26,108 nt of DNA, from positions 1 to 26,108 of the forward strand of contig CALKWG010000337.1 in assembly GCA_938004315.1 (NCBI GenBank), in the 5' to 3' direction. Below, in pieces: positions 1 to 7,801 of this stretch. Made by a program: the position numbers and the translations under genes. Numbering within the stretch: the first letter of the stretch is position 1; each line of letters opens with the position of its first letter. The notes under the pieces were generated by a model. That model ran no database searches. It saw only the letters and a program-made list of their open reading frames with translations, and was not told the origin of the DNA. This DNA is from an uncultured Spirochaetaceae bacterium (GTDB lineage: Bacteria; Spirochaetota; Spirochaetia; Treponematales; UBA12059).

Positions 1-32
1 AGCCTTCGAAGGTTCAAATCCTTCTCTCTCCA
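1..32 (+). tRNA. tRNA 3' end (possibly tRNA-Tyr), 5' part outside window
   Basis: Only the 3' end of a tRNA gene is present. A 5-bp T stem (8-12 with 20-24) encloses a standard seven-base T loop (13-19, TTCAAAT). It is followed by the seven-base 3' acceptor strand (25-31) and an A discriminator at 32. The next bases, 33-35, are AAC, so the CCA tail is not encoded and must be added by a CCA-adding enzyme. The sequence leading into the T stem resembles the end of the long variable arm of bacterial tRNA-Tyr, and the A discriminator fits Tyr better than Ser. The anticodon is outside the window, so the identity is only a suggestion. A terminator follows at once. Confidence 0.8.
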
Positions 33-39
33 AACGTGA

Positions 40-69
40 AAAGGTCGCCCATGAGGCGGCCTTTTTTTT
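40..69 (+). terminator. intrinsic terminator after the tRNA
   Basis: A 10-bp stem (40-49 with 55-64, one T-G pair) with a five-base loop runs directly into a T run (62-69). It lies just downstream of the tRNA 3' end and should end that transcript. It also shows that a GTG at 36, which opens a longer reading frame for the next gene, is not a real start. Confidence 0.85.
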
Positions 70-86
70 ACCATAAACCCGGCACC

Positions 87-93
87 GAAGGAG
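87..93 (+). promoter_or_regulatory. ribosome binding site fixing the YkgJ-family start
   Basis: GAAGGAG, 5 nt before the ATG at 99. It decides between this ATG and an upstream in-frame GTG at 36 that lies inside the tRNA terminator hairpin region. Confidence 0.75.
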
Positions 94-98
94 TCGCT

Positions 99-587
99 AT
101 GGCCGAGGCTTTCTGGGCGCGCGGTTTGCCGTTCGAATGCGCGCGCTGCTCCGCGTGCTGTAGGCACGATCCGGGATTCGTATTCCTCTCGAAAGAAGAC
201 CTCCTCTCGCTCGCTGGCTATTTCGGCCTCGGCGCGTTAGACTTCGTACGGCGCTATTGCCGGCCGGTCGACGTCGGGAGCGCCTGGCGCGTAAGCCTTA
301 AGGAGAAGCCCGGTTACGATTGCATACTCTGGGAAGAGGGCGGATGCCGAGCCTACGAGGCCAGGCCAGCGCAATGCAGGACCTATCCCTTCTGGCCGGG
401 CGTATTGGATAGCGAGGCCGATTGGCGGGCCGAGGCCCGCGAATGCCCGGGCGTCGGCCGCGGGACGGTCATTTCGGGCGACGAGATCGCCAGGCGCCTG
501 ATGGCCAGGGTCGATAATCCGCCCCTCGAGTTCGGCCACGAGCATGACTGGGAGAGCATAGATGAAAATACGCTTCTGGGGCGTTAG
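99..587 (+). CDS. YkgJ-family cysteine-cluster protein
   Basis: This 162-residue protein carries the Cys pattern of the YkgJ/UPF0153 family (putative zinc- or iron-chelating domain). C14, C17, C20 and C21 form an N-terminal C-x2-C-x2-C-C knot, and C75, C83, C93 and C116 complete the set; the stretch CRAYEARPAQCRTYPFWP is family-typical. No signal peptide or membrane segment is seen, so it is probably cytoplasmic. The ATG at 99 was chosen because GAAGGAG (87-93) sits 5 nt upstream, whereas the earlier in-frame GTG lies in the tRNA terminator. Its last 26 nt overlap the next gene, so it heads a coupled operon. The family's biochemical function is not established; metal binding is inferred from the cysteines. 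Confidence 0.85.
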   Translation: MAEAFWARGLPFECARCSACCRHDPGFVFLSKEDLLSLAGYFGLGALDFVRRYCRPVDVGSAWRVSLKEKPGYDCILWEEGGCRAYEARPAQCRTYPFWPGVLDSEADWRAEARECPGVGRGTVISGDEIARRLMARVDNPPLEFGHEHDWESIDENTLLGR

Positions 588-1500
588 GGGCTCCCTCCCC
601 ACGCCGCTCACGCCCGCGCAATTGAAGAGCAAGATCTCGTCCATCACGCAGCGCATCGGCGCCGACGATATCGCGACACAAGAGGCTCGCGAGCGCTTCC
701 TGGCCCGGCTCCCCGATTACTTGTTCTCGACGGTCGGCGGGAATACTGCCTGCGTCGAGCTGGCCACCGGCGAGAACTGCCGCATCGTCTTCGACGCCGG
801 CACGGGCATCAGGAGCCTGGGCCAGGAGATCCTGGCGAGCAAGAAGCCCTGCGCGGTGCACCTGTTCATGTCGCATTTCCACTGGGATCACCTGCAGGGC
901 TTGCCGTTCTTCGGCCCCGCCTTCGACCCTAACTCCTACATGACCTTTTATAGCCCGAATCCGGATTTGCAGGCGATCCTGGAAGGCCAGATGCGCCAGC
1001 CGTACTTTCCCATCGGCTTGGACGCAATGGGCGCTAAGAAGGAGTTCGTCCACCTGAAGGGCGAGGGCGTCAAGATCGGCGAGGTCCGCGTGCATTATCG
1101 CTCGATGAGCCATCCGGGAGGCTGTTACAGCTACGCCGTCGAGGAAGCCGGTAAGAAGGTCATCTATTCGACCGATACCGAACTCGACGCCAAGGATTTC
1201 GACCGCAGCCCCGAGAACGAGCGATACTTCGCCGACGCGGACGCGCTGATCATCGACGCCCAATATACCCTGGGCGAGGCCATCGAGAAACAATACTGGG
1301 GGCATTCGTCGTTCAGCTTGGCGGCTGATTTCGCCGCGAGCTGGCGCATCAAGCGGCTCATCCTGTTCCACCATGAGCCGAACTACAGCGACAAGAAGAT
1401 AGAATCGATACTCAAATCGGCCGAATGGTACTTAAGCCATATGCGAGGGCCGCGCGCGAGCGTTATCTTAGCCAGGGAAGGTTTGGAACTTGAGGTTTGA
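562..1500 (+). CDS. metallo-beta-lactamase-fold hydrolase
   Basis: A 312-residue MBL-fold metallohydrolase of the RNase Z/PhnP-like branch. The N-terminus has the typical MKIRFWGVRGSLPTP opening. The metal-binding motif HFHWDH lies at residues 105-110, followed later by a SHPGG stretch, a YSTDTE stretch and the HHEP segment near residue 270, which supply the further His/Asp ligands expected of the fold. No signal peptide is seen, so it should be cytoplasmic. The substrate cannot be told from sequence; relatives act on phosphodiester or cyclic phosphate bonds, and that is only an inference here. The ATG at 562 lies inside the upstream gene (26-nt overlap) with GGAGAG at 551-556 as ribosome binding site, indicating translational coupling. 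Confidence 0.88.
   Translation: MKIRFWGVRGSLPTPLTPAQLKSKISSITQRIGADDIATQEARERFLARLPDYLFSTVGGNTACVELATGENCRIVFDAGTGIRSLGQEILASKKPCAVHLFMSHFHWDHLQGLPFFGPAFDPNSYMTFYSPNPDLQAILEGQMRQPYFPIGLDAMGAKKEFVHLKGEGVKIGEVRVHYRSMSHPGGCYSYAVEEAGKKVIYSTDTELDAKDFDRSPENERYFADADALIIDAQYTLGEAIEKQYWGHSSFSLAADFAASWRIKRLILFHHEPNYSDKKIESILKSAEWYLSHMRGPRASVILAREGLELEV
1474..1481 (+). promoter_or_regulatory. ribosome binding site supporting a TTG start
   Basis: AGGGAAGG inside the end of the hydrolase gene, 8 nt before the TTG at 1490. This is the argument for the non-ATG start of the small gene. Confidence 0.5.
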
Positions 1501-1714
1501 TGAATATATGACGTCGAGCGTCACCGTTAGCCTCTCGGGCGGCGGCCTCGTAGGGATATACGCCCTGCTCCTCGACCGCGAGGCGGCCTTGGACGGCGAC
1601 CAGCGCCAGGCCCTCGAGGCGATACGCGAGGAGCTCTACGGACGATTCACGATCGAAGAGATGGAAACGCTCCACGAAGAGTACGCGAGGTACCATGGCA
1701 GCGCCCGCAGCTAA
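1490..1714 (+). CDS. small protein of unknown function between MBL hydrolase and mltG
   Basis: A 74-residue frame that overlaps the end of the hydrolase by 11 nt and the start of mltG by 20 nt, so it fills an otherwise empty gap in a coupled operon. The assumed start is TTG at 1490, with AGGGAAGG (1474-1481) 8 nt upstream; an internal ATG at 1508 would shorten it by six residues and has no good ribosome binding site. The product begins with a short Ser/Gly/Val-rich hydrophobic stretch and continues as a charged helix-like segment rich in Glu and Arg. I do not recognise a family. Position, overlap and continuous coding support a real gene; the function is unknown. Confidence 0.65.
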   Translation: MRFDEYMTSSVTVSLSGGGLVGIYALLLDREAALDGDQRQALEAIREELYGRFTIEEMETLHEEYARYHGSARS

Positions 1715-2816
1715 GTTCATACGAATATTGAGCGTCCTGGCGCTCCTGATCCTCGTCCTCGGCGCTGGCTTGGTCGCCGGAGCCGCCGTCGTCGCCGGCA
1801 GGCTGGGCGGGCCCGGCCCCGCCCTCGAAGGCTCCGCGGCGGCCGAAGGCGGATCGGCCGCCGGGAGCGCCGTCGCGCCGTCCGGGACCGGCGCGGCTCC
1901 CGCGCAGGCTATCTTCCGCGTCGGCCCGGGCGAGAGCGCCCAAGGCATAGCGCGCCGTCTTGAATCCGAGGGCTTTATCCGTTCGGCGCTGTATTTTAGG
2001 CTCGTCCTCAAGGCCAAGGGCCTGGAGACCGCCATGAAGGTCGGGACCTACGAGCTGAAGCCCAGCATGGACGCCGTCGCGGTAGCCGAGCTCTTAGCTT
2101 CGGGGCGCCAACGGCTCGTTCGGCTGACCGTGCCCGAAGGCTCGGGCCTGCGCTCCTTGGCCGAGGCGGCCGAAAGGGCCGGCGTCGCCTCCGCCGAAGA
2201 GGTCCTGGCCCTCGCGGTCGACCGCGAGTTCATAGCCTCGCTCGGGATCCACGGTCCCACGCTCTTAGGCTATCTCTATCCCGACACCTACTTTATGCCC
2301 GAAGGCGCCGGCGCGAAGGCCCTCCTTTCGCATATGGTCGATACCTTCAGGGGCAAACTGGCCGCCATCGCGCCCGAATCGGCCGCCCTCTCGCCGGCCG
2401 AGCTCCACCGCTACGTGGTTCTAGCTAGCGTGGTCGAGCGCGAGTATCGCTTGGCCGAGGAGGCGCCCCTCATGGCCGGCGTCTTCTGGAACCGCCTGCG
2501 CATCGGCATGGCCCTACAGTCCTGCGCTACGGTGGTCTACGTCATCACCGAGCGCCTGGGCAAACCCCATCCTACGCGACTCTTCGATCGCGACCTGCAG
2601 ATCGACGACCCCTTTAACAGCTATCGCTTCCCCGGCCTGCCGCCGGCGGCCATAGCCAATCCCGGCGCCGTGGCCTTGGCGGCCGTCTTTAAGCCCGAGC
2701 CGTCCCGCTATCTGTATTTTAGACTCATCGACGAGGCCTCGGGTAAGCACTATTTCTCCGAAAGCCTCGACCAGCATATTAGGGCGGCCGGCCTTATCGT
2801 GAAGCCCCGGAATTAA
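1695..2816 (+). CDS. mltG: endolytic murein transglycosylase MltG (YceG-like)
   Basis: A 373-residue protein of the MltG/YceG family, which cuts nascent glycan strands at the membrane and helps set peptidoglycan chain length. An N-terminal membrane anchor spans about residues 10-34. A low-complexity Gly/Ala/Ser linker (about 35-72) leads to the LysM-like part (about 73-138) and the catalytic domain (about 140-370). The catalytic glutamate should be E248 in the ASVVERE motif, matching the family's ASIVEKE signature, and the conserved NPG motif lies at 322-324. The length is normal. The gene starts inside the preceding small gene and ends one base before dnaG. Its function links it to the mre/mrdA/rodA cluster further along the window. 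Confidence 0.93.
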   Translation: MAAPAAKFIRILSVLALLILVLGAGLVAGAAVVAGRLGGPGPALEGSAAAEGGSAAGSAVAPSGTGAAPAQAIFRVGPGESAQGIARRLESEGFIRSALYFRLVLKAKGLETAMKVGTYELKPSMDAVAVAELLASGRQRLVRLTVPEGSGLRSLAEAAERAGVASAEEVLALAVDREFIASLGIHGPTLLGYLYPDTYFMPEGAGAKALLSHMVDTFRGKLAAIAPESAALSPAELHRYVVLASVVEREYRLAEEAPLMAGVFWNRLRIGMALQSCATVVYVITERLGKPHPTRLFDRDLQIDDPFNSYRFPGLPPAAIANPGAVALAAVFKPEPSRYLYFRLIDEASGKHYFSESLDQHIRAAGLIVKPRN

Positions 2817-2817
2817 G

Positions 2818-4620
2818 ATGAAGCGTATTCCCGATAGCCTCGTCCAGGAGATCAGCGCGAGGAGCGATATCGTAAGCGTCGTAGGCGAGTACGTCCGCCT
2901 CGAACGCCGCGGCTCCAGGCTCGTCGGGCTCTGCCCCTTCCATAACGAAAGGACGCCTTCGTTCAACGTCAATCCGGACCGGGGCTTCTTCTATTGTTTC
3001 GGGTGCAAGAAGGGCGGCGACGCGGTTACCTTCATCAAGGAGATCGAGCGCTGCGGCTACGTCGAGGCCCTCGAGCGCCTGGCCGAGAAGGCCGGGATCG
3101 CGCTGCGCTACGAGGGCGACGACGACCCCGAGGCCGACAAGGCCGCCAAGCGCAAAGCCAGCCTCTACGAGCTCTATGACAGGCTCGCCGGTAGCTTCCA
3201 TCATCTCCTAACGGGCGATGCGCGCGGGGCTGCCGCGCTGGCCTACGCCCGATCGCGCGGCCTATCCGACCAGACGATACGGGAGTTCAAGCTGGGCTTC
3301 GTGCCGGCGGATCGGTATTGGCTGCATCGCTTCCTGAGCGCAAAGGCTTACTCCGCAGATTTCCTCGCCCAGAGCGGGCTATTCTCCCAGAAATATCCGG
3401 AGCTCTGCATCTTCGCCGGCCGGCTCGTCTTCCCCATCGAGGACGCCCGCGGCCGCGTCGTGGCCTTCGGAGGCCGCCTGCTCGAGGGCGACGGCCCGAA
3501 GTACATTAACTCGCCTGAGACCGCGCTCTTCCGCAAGCAGGAGCAGCTCTTCGCCTTCGCCAAGGCGGCGAAGGGCATCAGGGAGCGCGGCTACGCCGTC
3601 GTGTGCGAAGGCTACATGGACGCCATCGCCTTCCACGCCTCCGGCGCCCCGTACGCCGTCGCGCCGCTGGGGACCGCCTTCACCGAGCAGCAGGCCGCGC
3701 TCCTAAAGAGGCAGGCGCCGATCGTCGCCCTGGCCTTCGACGCCGACGAGGCGGGAAGGGCCGCCGCCGAGCGTTCCATCGGCGTGGCGGAGCGGGCGGG
3801 GCTCGAGGCGCGGGTGCTGACGCTCTCCGAGGGCAAGGACGCGGCGGAGCTTATGCAGAAATATGGCCCCGAGCGATTGAAAAAAGAAGCCGAATCCACT
3901 ATAACAGCCGATGACTATCTTTTAGCGAACGCGGCGTCGATAGCCGGACGGGACGGGGATGGCGGGATTCCCGCCGCCTTCGCGTATCTTTTCCCCTTCA
4001 TCGCCGGCTTTTCCTCGTCACTGCGGCGCGACGGTTTTTTGGAGGCCGCGGCGCGGCGCTTCGGCGCCGATCCGGCCTCGGTCAGGGGCGATTACGAGCG
4101 CTATCTCCGCGGCGCGCCGAAGGGATCTACGCCGAGGCCCGCCGAGGCGCCGGCGCCGGCGGCGGCCTTTAGGCCGAGCCCGGACGCCGAGCTCATCGCG
4201 GCTTTGACGGCCCACCCCGAGCAGTTCGAACGGGCCCGCGCCGAGCTGGACCCGTCGAGTTTCGAGGAGGAGTGCCTGCGCGACGCGTACATCGTACTGG
4301 AGGAGCGGTATAGGAACGACGACCTGGTCGCGGCGAGCGTGGCCGCGCGGCTCGCCGACCCGGGATTGCGCGCCTTCGTGCTCGAGCGCGCCGCCTCCGG
4401 CGCGTACGAGGCCGATCCGGCGCGCTTCATCAGCGACGGGGTCTACAGGATCAAGGAACGGGCGCTCCAGAAGGAGATGAGGCGCGTCGTGGCCAGGATA
4501 CGCGATTACGATGAGGAGCGGGACGGGGATGAACTGTCGCCGAACGAGCTCCTCTATGAAAAAATGTATCTAGACGGCGAACTAACCAGGATAAAGGAAG
4601 AGCGGCATGCCAGATCTTGA
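2818..4620 (+). CDS. dnaG: DNA primase
   Basis: A 600-residue bacterial primase that makes RNA primers at the replication fork. The N-terminal CHC2 zinc-binding domain has C39, H42, C60 and C63. The TOPRIM catalytic core follows, with the metal-binding glutamate E264 in EGYMD and D308 and D310 in DADEAG. A Pro/Ala-rich linker (about residues 437-455) precedes the C-terminal region, which in the family binds the DnaB helicase. The length is typical. The start codon is one base after the mltG stop and the 3' end overlaps rpoD by 14 nt, so expression should be coupled to both. The dnaG-rpoD pair is the core of the macromolecular synthesis operon; rpsU, present in the enterobacterial version, is absent here. 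Confidence 0.97.
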   Translation: MKRIPDSLVQEISARSDIVSVVGEYVRLERRGSRLVGLCPFHNERTPSFNVNPDRGFFYCFGCKKGGDAVTFIKEIERCGYVEALERLAEKAGIALRYEGDDDPEADKAAKRKASLYELYDRLAGSFHHLLTGDARGAAALAYARSRGLSDQTIREFKLGFVPADRYWLHRFLSAKAYSADFLAQSGLFSQKYPELCIFAGRLVFPIEDARGRVVAFGGRLLEGDGPKYINSPETALFRKQEQLFAFAKAAKGIRERGYAVVCEGYMDAIAFHASGAPYAVAPLGTAFTEQQAALLKRQAPIVALAFDADEAGRAAAERSIGVAERAGLEARVLTLSEGKDAAELMQKYGPERLKKEAESTITADDYLLANAASIAGRDGDGGIPAAFAYLFPFIAGFSSSLRRDGFLEAAARRFGADPASVRGDYERYLRGAPKGSTPRPAEAPAPAAAFRPSPDAELIAALTAHPEQFERARAELDPSSFEEECLRDAYIVLEERYRNDDLVAASVAARLADPGLRAFVLERAASGAYEADPARFISDGVYRIKERALQKEMRRVVARIRDYDEERDGDELSPNELLYEKMYLDGELTRIKEERHARS

Positions 4621-6355
4621 ACTCGATCCCGCGGTAGCGAAACTGCTTGAATACGCCAAGGTCAAGAAGGTCATAAGCTTCGACGAGCTGTCCGACTTCC
4701 TACCCGAGCATATCGTCAACAGCGATAAGATGGACGGCGTACTCGCCCTCCTCGAGACGAACAACGTCGAGATAGAGGAGGAGGACCTCGGTTCCGACTC
4801 CGGCGCCGAGGGCAAGCGCCCCGAGGAGCAGGAGGAAGGCGGCCCGGGGCCGAGCCAGGAGAAGAAGCGTCTCGTCTATAACGACAAGGACAGCGCCGTA
4901 GACGACCCCATACGCCTGTATCTCCGCGAGATCGGCAAGGAGCACCTCCTGACCGCCGAGCAGGAGGTCGAGCTGTCCAAGCAGATGGAGGACGGCGAGA
5001 ACATCATCAAGGGGATCATCAAAGACAGCGGCATGCTCATCCCCGAGTTCTACGGCATCAGCGTGAAGGCCAAGCGCGAGTCGGGCTCCCAGCAGCGCAA
5101 GGAGAATTCCGAGCGCATCGCGGAGCGCCGCCGGCTGAACCAGTTCTATCGCGACGTGCTCCGCGATACGCAGTCCGACATGAAGACCTATATGGAGGCC
5201 AAGAAGCGCATCGCCAGCCGCGGCGGCGAGGTGCTCGAGGACGAGACCCTGAGCAAGCTTCGCGGCCCCCTGGTGGAGCGCCTGAGCCAGGCCGAGCTGC
5301 ATCCGGAGGAGATAAACTCCTTCTCCGAGAAATTCATAAACGCCGCCAAGCGCATCAAGAAGTACCGGCGCGAGCAGGAACGCCTCGAGCGTACCCTGCA
5401 GGTCTCCAACCTGCGCGAGCTCCGCGTCCTGGGGCGCAACCTGACCATCAAGGACCGCCGCGAGCAGATCGAGTCCGACCTGAACATCGGCGCGGACGAG
5501 ATCAAGGAGCGCATCCGCCAGATCCAGGTGACCGAGAAGAAGCTCGAGGAGCTCGAGTACGCCTTCGAATCGGACTGCGAGGCCATCATCACCATGGCCA
5601 AGGAGATCAACCGCGGCCGCATCATGATGAAGCGCGCCAAGGATAGGCTGATCAAGGCCAACCTCCGCCTCGTCGTCTCCATCGCCAAGAAGTATACTAA
5701 CCGAGGCCTCCACTTCTTCGACCTCGTCCAGGAAGGCAACATCGGCCTCATCAAGGCGGTCGAGAAGTTCGAATACCGCAAGGGTTACAAATTCTCGACC
5801 TACGCCACCTGGTGGATTAGGCAGGCCATCACCCGTTCGATAAGCGACCAGGCCAGGACCATACGCGTGCCGGTGCACATGATCGAGCAGATCAACAAGG
5901 TCGTGCGCGAGTCGCGCCAGCTCATGCAGAAGCTCGGGCGCGAGCCTACCGACGAGGAGGTGGCGCAGCAGCTCGGCTGGCCCGTCTCGCGCGTCAAGAG
6001 CGTCAAGAACGTGGCCCGGGAACCCATCTCCCTCGAGACGCCCATCGGCGAGGACGAGGACAGCCTGCTCGGCGACTTTATCGAGGACAAGGAGGTGGAG
6101 AACCCCTCCGTCCAGACCGACTACAAGCTCCTGCAGGAGCAGATACGCTCGGTGCTGTCCACCTTGCCGCCGCGCGAGCAGGAGGTCCTGCGCATGCGCT
6201 TCGGCCTGGACGACGGATACTCGCTGACCTTGGAAGAGGTGGGCCTGTACTTCAACGTCACGCGCGAGCGCATCCGGCAGATCGAAGCCAAGGCCCTTAA
6301 AAAGCTCAGGCATTTCAAGCGTAGCCAGAAGCTCCGCGACTACGTCGACCACTAG
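4607..6355 (+). CDS. rpoD: primary RNA polymerase sigma factor (sigma-70/RpoD)
   Basis: A 582-residue group 1 sigma factor that directs RNA polymerase to housekeeping promoters. Region 1.1 occupies about residues 1-60, followed by an acidic linker. Region 1.2 starts near residue 98 ([12 protein letters not shown]), and a charged non-conserved insert of roughly 200 residues follows. Regions 2.1-2.4 run from about 340 to 425 and include the -10-recognising [10 protein letters not shown] near 398. Region 3 follows, and region 4.2 carries the -35-binding helix-turn-helix [21 protein letters not shown] near 538-560. Region 1.1 and the full domain set separate it from alternative sigma factors. The ATG overlaps dnaG by 14 nt and has AAGGAAG (4594-4600) 6 nt upstream. 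Confidence 0.97.
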   Translation: MPDLELDPAVAKLLEYAKVKKVISFDELSDFLPEHIVNSDKMDGVLALLETNNVEIEEEDLGSDSGAEGKRPEEQEEGGPGPSQEKKRLVYNDKDSAVDDPIRLYLREIGKEHLLTAEQEVELSKQMEDGENIIKGIIKDSGMLIPEFYGISVKAKRESGSQQRKENSERIAERRRLNQFYRDVLRDTQSDMKTYMEAKKRIASRGGEVLEDETLSKLRGPLVERLSQAELHPEEINSFSEKFINAAKRIKKYRREQERLERTLQVSNLRELRVLGRNLTIKDRREQIESDLNIGADEIKERIRQIQVTEKKLEELEYAFESDCEAIITMAKEINRGRIMMKRAKDRLIKANLRLVVSIAKKYTNRGLHFFDLVQEGNIGLIKAVEKFEYRKGYKFSTYATWWIRQAITRSISDQARTIRVPVHMIEQINKVVRESRQLMQKLGREPTDEEVAQQLGWPVSRVKSVKNVAREPISLETPIGEDEDSLLGDFIEDKEVENPSVQTDYKLLQEQIRSVLSTLPPREQEVLRMRFGLDDGYSLTLEEVGLYFNVTRERIRQIEAKALKKLRHFKRSQKLRDYVDH

Positions 6356-6356
6356 C

Positions 6357-6374
6357 CCGGGCGGGCCGGCCCGG
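6357..6374 (+). repeat. GC-rich hairpin after rpoD
   Basis: CCGGGC (6357-6362) pairs with GCCCGG (6369-6374) around a six-base loop, two bases after the rpoD stop. No T run follows, so it is not a classical terminator; it may slow polymerase or protect the 3' end. It overlaps the left arm of the next inverted repeat, so the two structures would exclude one another. Confidence 0.4.
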
Positions 6375-6400
6375 CGACGGGCGTTGATACGCGTCGCCGG
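6371..6400. promoter_or_regulatory. 9-bp inverted repeat around the -35 element (possible operator)
   Basis: CCGGCGACG (6371-6379) and CGTCGCCGG (6392-6400) are perfect inverted repeats separated by 12 bases. The putative -35 hexamer (6384-6389) lies in the spacer. As DNA this would suit a dimeric repressor covering the promoter; as RNA it would be a 9-bp hairpin in rpoD read-through transcripts, without a T run. Which role applies cannot be told from sequence. Confidence 0.5.
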
Positions 6401-6413
6401 ACCGTGCTATAGT
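6384..6413 (+). promoter_or_regulatory. sigma-70-type promoter for the zinc-ribbon gene
   Basis: TTGATA at 6384-6389 (five of six matches to the -35 consensus) and TATAGT at 6408-6413 (five of six for the -10) are 18 bp apart. A start site near 6420 would give a leader of about 35 nt with GAGGTGAT as ribosome binding site before the ATG at 6455. Confidence 0.65.
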
Positions 6414-6454
6414 CCATCGGCCCCGCATCCATATACCCCACGAGGTGATAGCAT

Positions 6455-7306
6455 ATGTTGATGGAAAACCTTTTCGAGCGGCTCAAGACCTTCCAGGAAC
6501 TCCTCATGGAACGCGTAGCCATAGAGAAAGAGATCCGCGAGCTCCCCAAGTCCATAGCCGCCCAGGAAGAGGTGCTCGTCAGGGCGCGCAAGACCCTCGT
6601 CGATAAGAGCGCCCGCTTCGAGGCCGTCAGCGCCAAGGTCGCCGAGCTCCGCGGACAGCTCGCCGAGACGGTGGCCCACAAGGAAAAATCCGAGCAGATG
6701 ATGGACAGCATCTCGAGCCCCCGCGAGTTCGAGGCGCTCAATAAGGAGATCACCGAGGCCGGCCTGCGCGAGGACCAGCTGCGCAAGGAGCTCAGGCGCG
6801 AGGAGGAATCCTTCCGCGAGGCCGAGGCCGAGCTCAAGAGCGCCCAGACCCTGATCGAGTCCCAGGAAGCCGAGATTTTCCAGAAGAAGGAGCGCATCAG
6901 GACCGAGGAATCGTCCATGCAGGCCAGGGTCGCCCAGCTCCGCGGCGAGGAGGAGTCGGTGACCTCCGATATCGACTCCGAGGTGCTCTTTAAGTTCGAG
7001 CGCATCATCCGCTCTAAGCAAGGCATCGGCATCGTGCCCGTGCGCGGCGTCGTCTGCTCCGGCTGCGCCATGATACTGCCGGCCCAGTTCGTCAACGAGG
7101 TCAGGCAGAGCAACAAGATCCACTTCTGCCCCTACTGCTCCCGCGTGCTCCTCTATGAGGAGAGCGCCGAGGCGGAGGATCTGCTCGTGGACATCGAGTC
7201 GGGCAGCCTCTCCGACCTCGACGACTTCGGCGACGAGTCGGAGGACGAGGGCTACGACGACGACATGGACGGCGACAAGGGCGGCCGCGAGGATTCGGAC
7301 GACTAA
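6455..7306 (+). CDS. coiled-coil C4 zinc-ribbon protein
   Basis: A 283-residue protein whose first two thirds (about residues 5-170) are a long coiled coil rich in Glu, Lys, Arg and Gln. A C-terminal zinc ribbon follows, with C201 and C204 in CSGC and C225 and C228 in CPYC. This is the architecture of the C4-type zinc-ribbon family (zf-RING_7/DUF164), whose Helicobacter member HP0958 interacts with RpoN and flagellin mRNA; that role is not implied here. The last 50 residues are strikingly acidic (runs of Asp, Glu and Ser), an addition to the core family. The ATG at 6455 has GAGGTGAT (6442-6449) 5 nt upstream. It has its own promoter and precedes rnpB by about 20 nt. Exact function unknown; likely cytoplasmic. 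Confidence 0.85.
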   Translation: MLMENLFERLKTFQELLMERVAIEKEIRELPKSIAAQEEVLVRARKTLVDKSARFEAVSAKVAELRGQLAETVAHKEKSEQMMDSISSPREFEALNKEITEAGLREDQLRKELRREEESFREAEAELKSAQTLIESQEAEIFQKKERIRTEESSMQARVAQLRGEEESVTSDIDSEVLFKFERIIRSKQGIGIVPVRGVVCSGCAMILPAQFVNEVRQSNKIHFCPYCSRVLLYEESAEAEDLLVDIESGSLSDLDDFGDESEDEGYDDDMDGDKGGREDSDD

Positions 7307-7328
7307 GCCGATCATTATCGAAGTATAA

Positions 7329-7717
7329 GGGCGGGCCGGGGCGCCGCCGTCCGCGTAGGCGTTCGCGCCCGCGGGCGGAGGAAAGTCCGGGCTCGATAGG
7401 ATGCGACGCCGGCTAACGGCCGGGGGCGGCTTCGGCGACGTGGCCGCCACAGATAGCGCAACAGAAAGCAAACCGCCTTGGGGCTTCGGCCCCAGGTAAG
7501 GGTGAAAGGGTGGGGTAAGAGCCCACCGCGCGCGCGGCGACGCGCGCGGCACGGCAAGCCTCGTCGCGAGCAAGGCCGAGCAGCGGGCATGCGCGATCCG
7601 CGCGGAGCCCGCGGGTTGGCCGCGAGAGCCTCGGGCGCGAGCCCGGGCCGAGATGGATGGCGCCCGCCGAGCCTTTCGGGGCGCGGCACAGAACCCGGCT
7701 TATAGGTCCGCCCTTTT
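7329..7717 (+). ncRNA. rnpB: RNase P RNA (bacterial type A)
   Basis: The catalytic RNA of RNase P, which trims tRNA 5' leaders. The P1 helix is clear: 7329-7337 pairs with 7705-7713 over 9 bp with one G-T. Conserved core blocks appear in order: GAGGAAAGTCCGGGCTC at 7378-7394, ACAGAAAGCAAACCGCC from 7461, GGTAAGGGTGAAAGGGTG from 7495, GAGCAAGGCC from 7568, and ACAGAACCCGGCTTAT from 7688. The order and spacing align well with E. coli M1 RNA, supporting type A. P15 is formed by 7583-7588 with 7607-7612, but its 18-base interior holds no GGU motif. P1 runs into a T run that probably ends the transcript. The promoter is unclear; CATTAT at 7313-7318 is a weak -10 candidate. Confidence 0.95.
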
Positions 7718-7720
7718 TTT
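7705..7720 (+). terminator. T run ending rnpB
   Basis: The 3' strand of the P1 helix (7705-7713) is followed directly by seven T residues (7714-7720). P1 itself, or the paired 3' end, can act as the terminator stem. Confidence 0.6.
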
Positions 7721-7731
7721 ATACGCCTACG

Positions 7732-7756
7732 GCGCCCCGGCCCACCGGGGCGCTTT
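7732..7756 (+). terminator. second hairpin downstream of rnpB
   Basis: A perfect 9-bp GC-only stem (7732-7740 with 7745-7753), four-base loop CCCA, and a short TTT tail followed by CATT. It looks like a back-up terminator for rnpB read-through and ends just before the next promoter. Confidence 0.65.
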
Positions 7757-7758
7757 CA

Positions 7759-7788
7759 TTGACGACGCGGGCCCGCCCGTGCTACAAC
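7759..7788 (+). promoter_or_regulatory. promoter for the TPR gene and mre operon
   Basis: TTGACG (7759-7764, five of six matches) and TACAAC (7783-7788, four of six) are spaced by 18 bp, directly after the terminator hairpin. The expected start site near 7795 is only about 7 nt before the ATG at 7802, so the transcript could be nearly leaderless. Confidence 0.55.
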
Positions 7789-7801
7789 GGACGCAAGAGC
7801 T

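Noticed and set aside
36..98. GTG at 36 as start of the YkgJ-family gene
   Set aside because: It sits in the tRNA terminator region with no ribosome binding site; the ATG at 99 has a strong one.
469..1374. A 301-codon minus-strand frame opposite the MBL hydrolase
   Set aside because: Antisense to a gene with clear metal-binding motifs; no domain or start signal of its own.
4700..6352. A 550-codon open frame on the minus strand opposite rpoD
   Set aside because: It mirrors rpoD almost end to end, has a low-complexity Leu/Asp/Ala/Val composition and no family motif. It is a by-product of G/C-rich third positions in the real gene.
6407..7573. A 388-codon minus-strand frame across the zinc-ribbon gene and part of rnpB
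   Set aside because: It crosses a structural RNA gene and a real coding gene and is Leu/Ala/Glu-rich low complexity.
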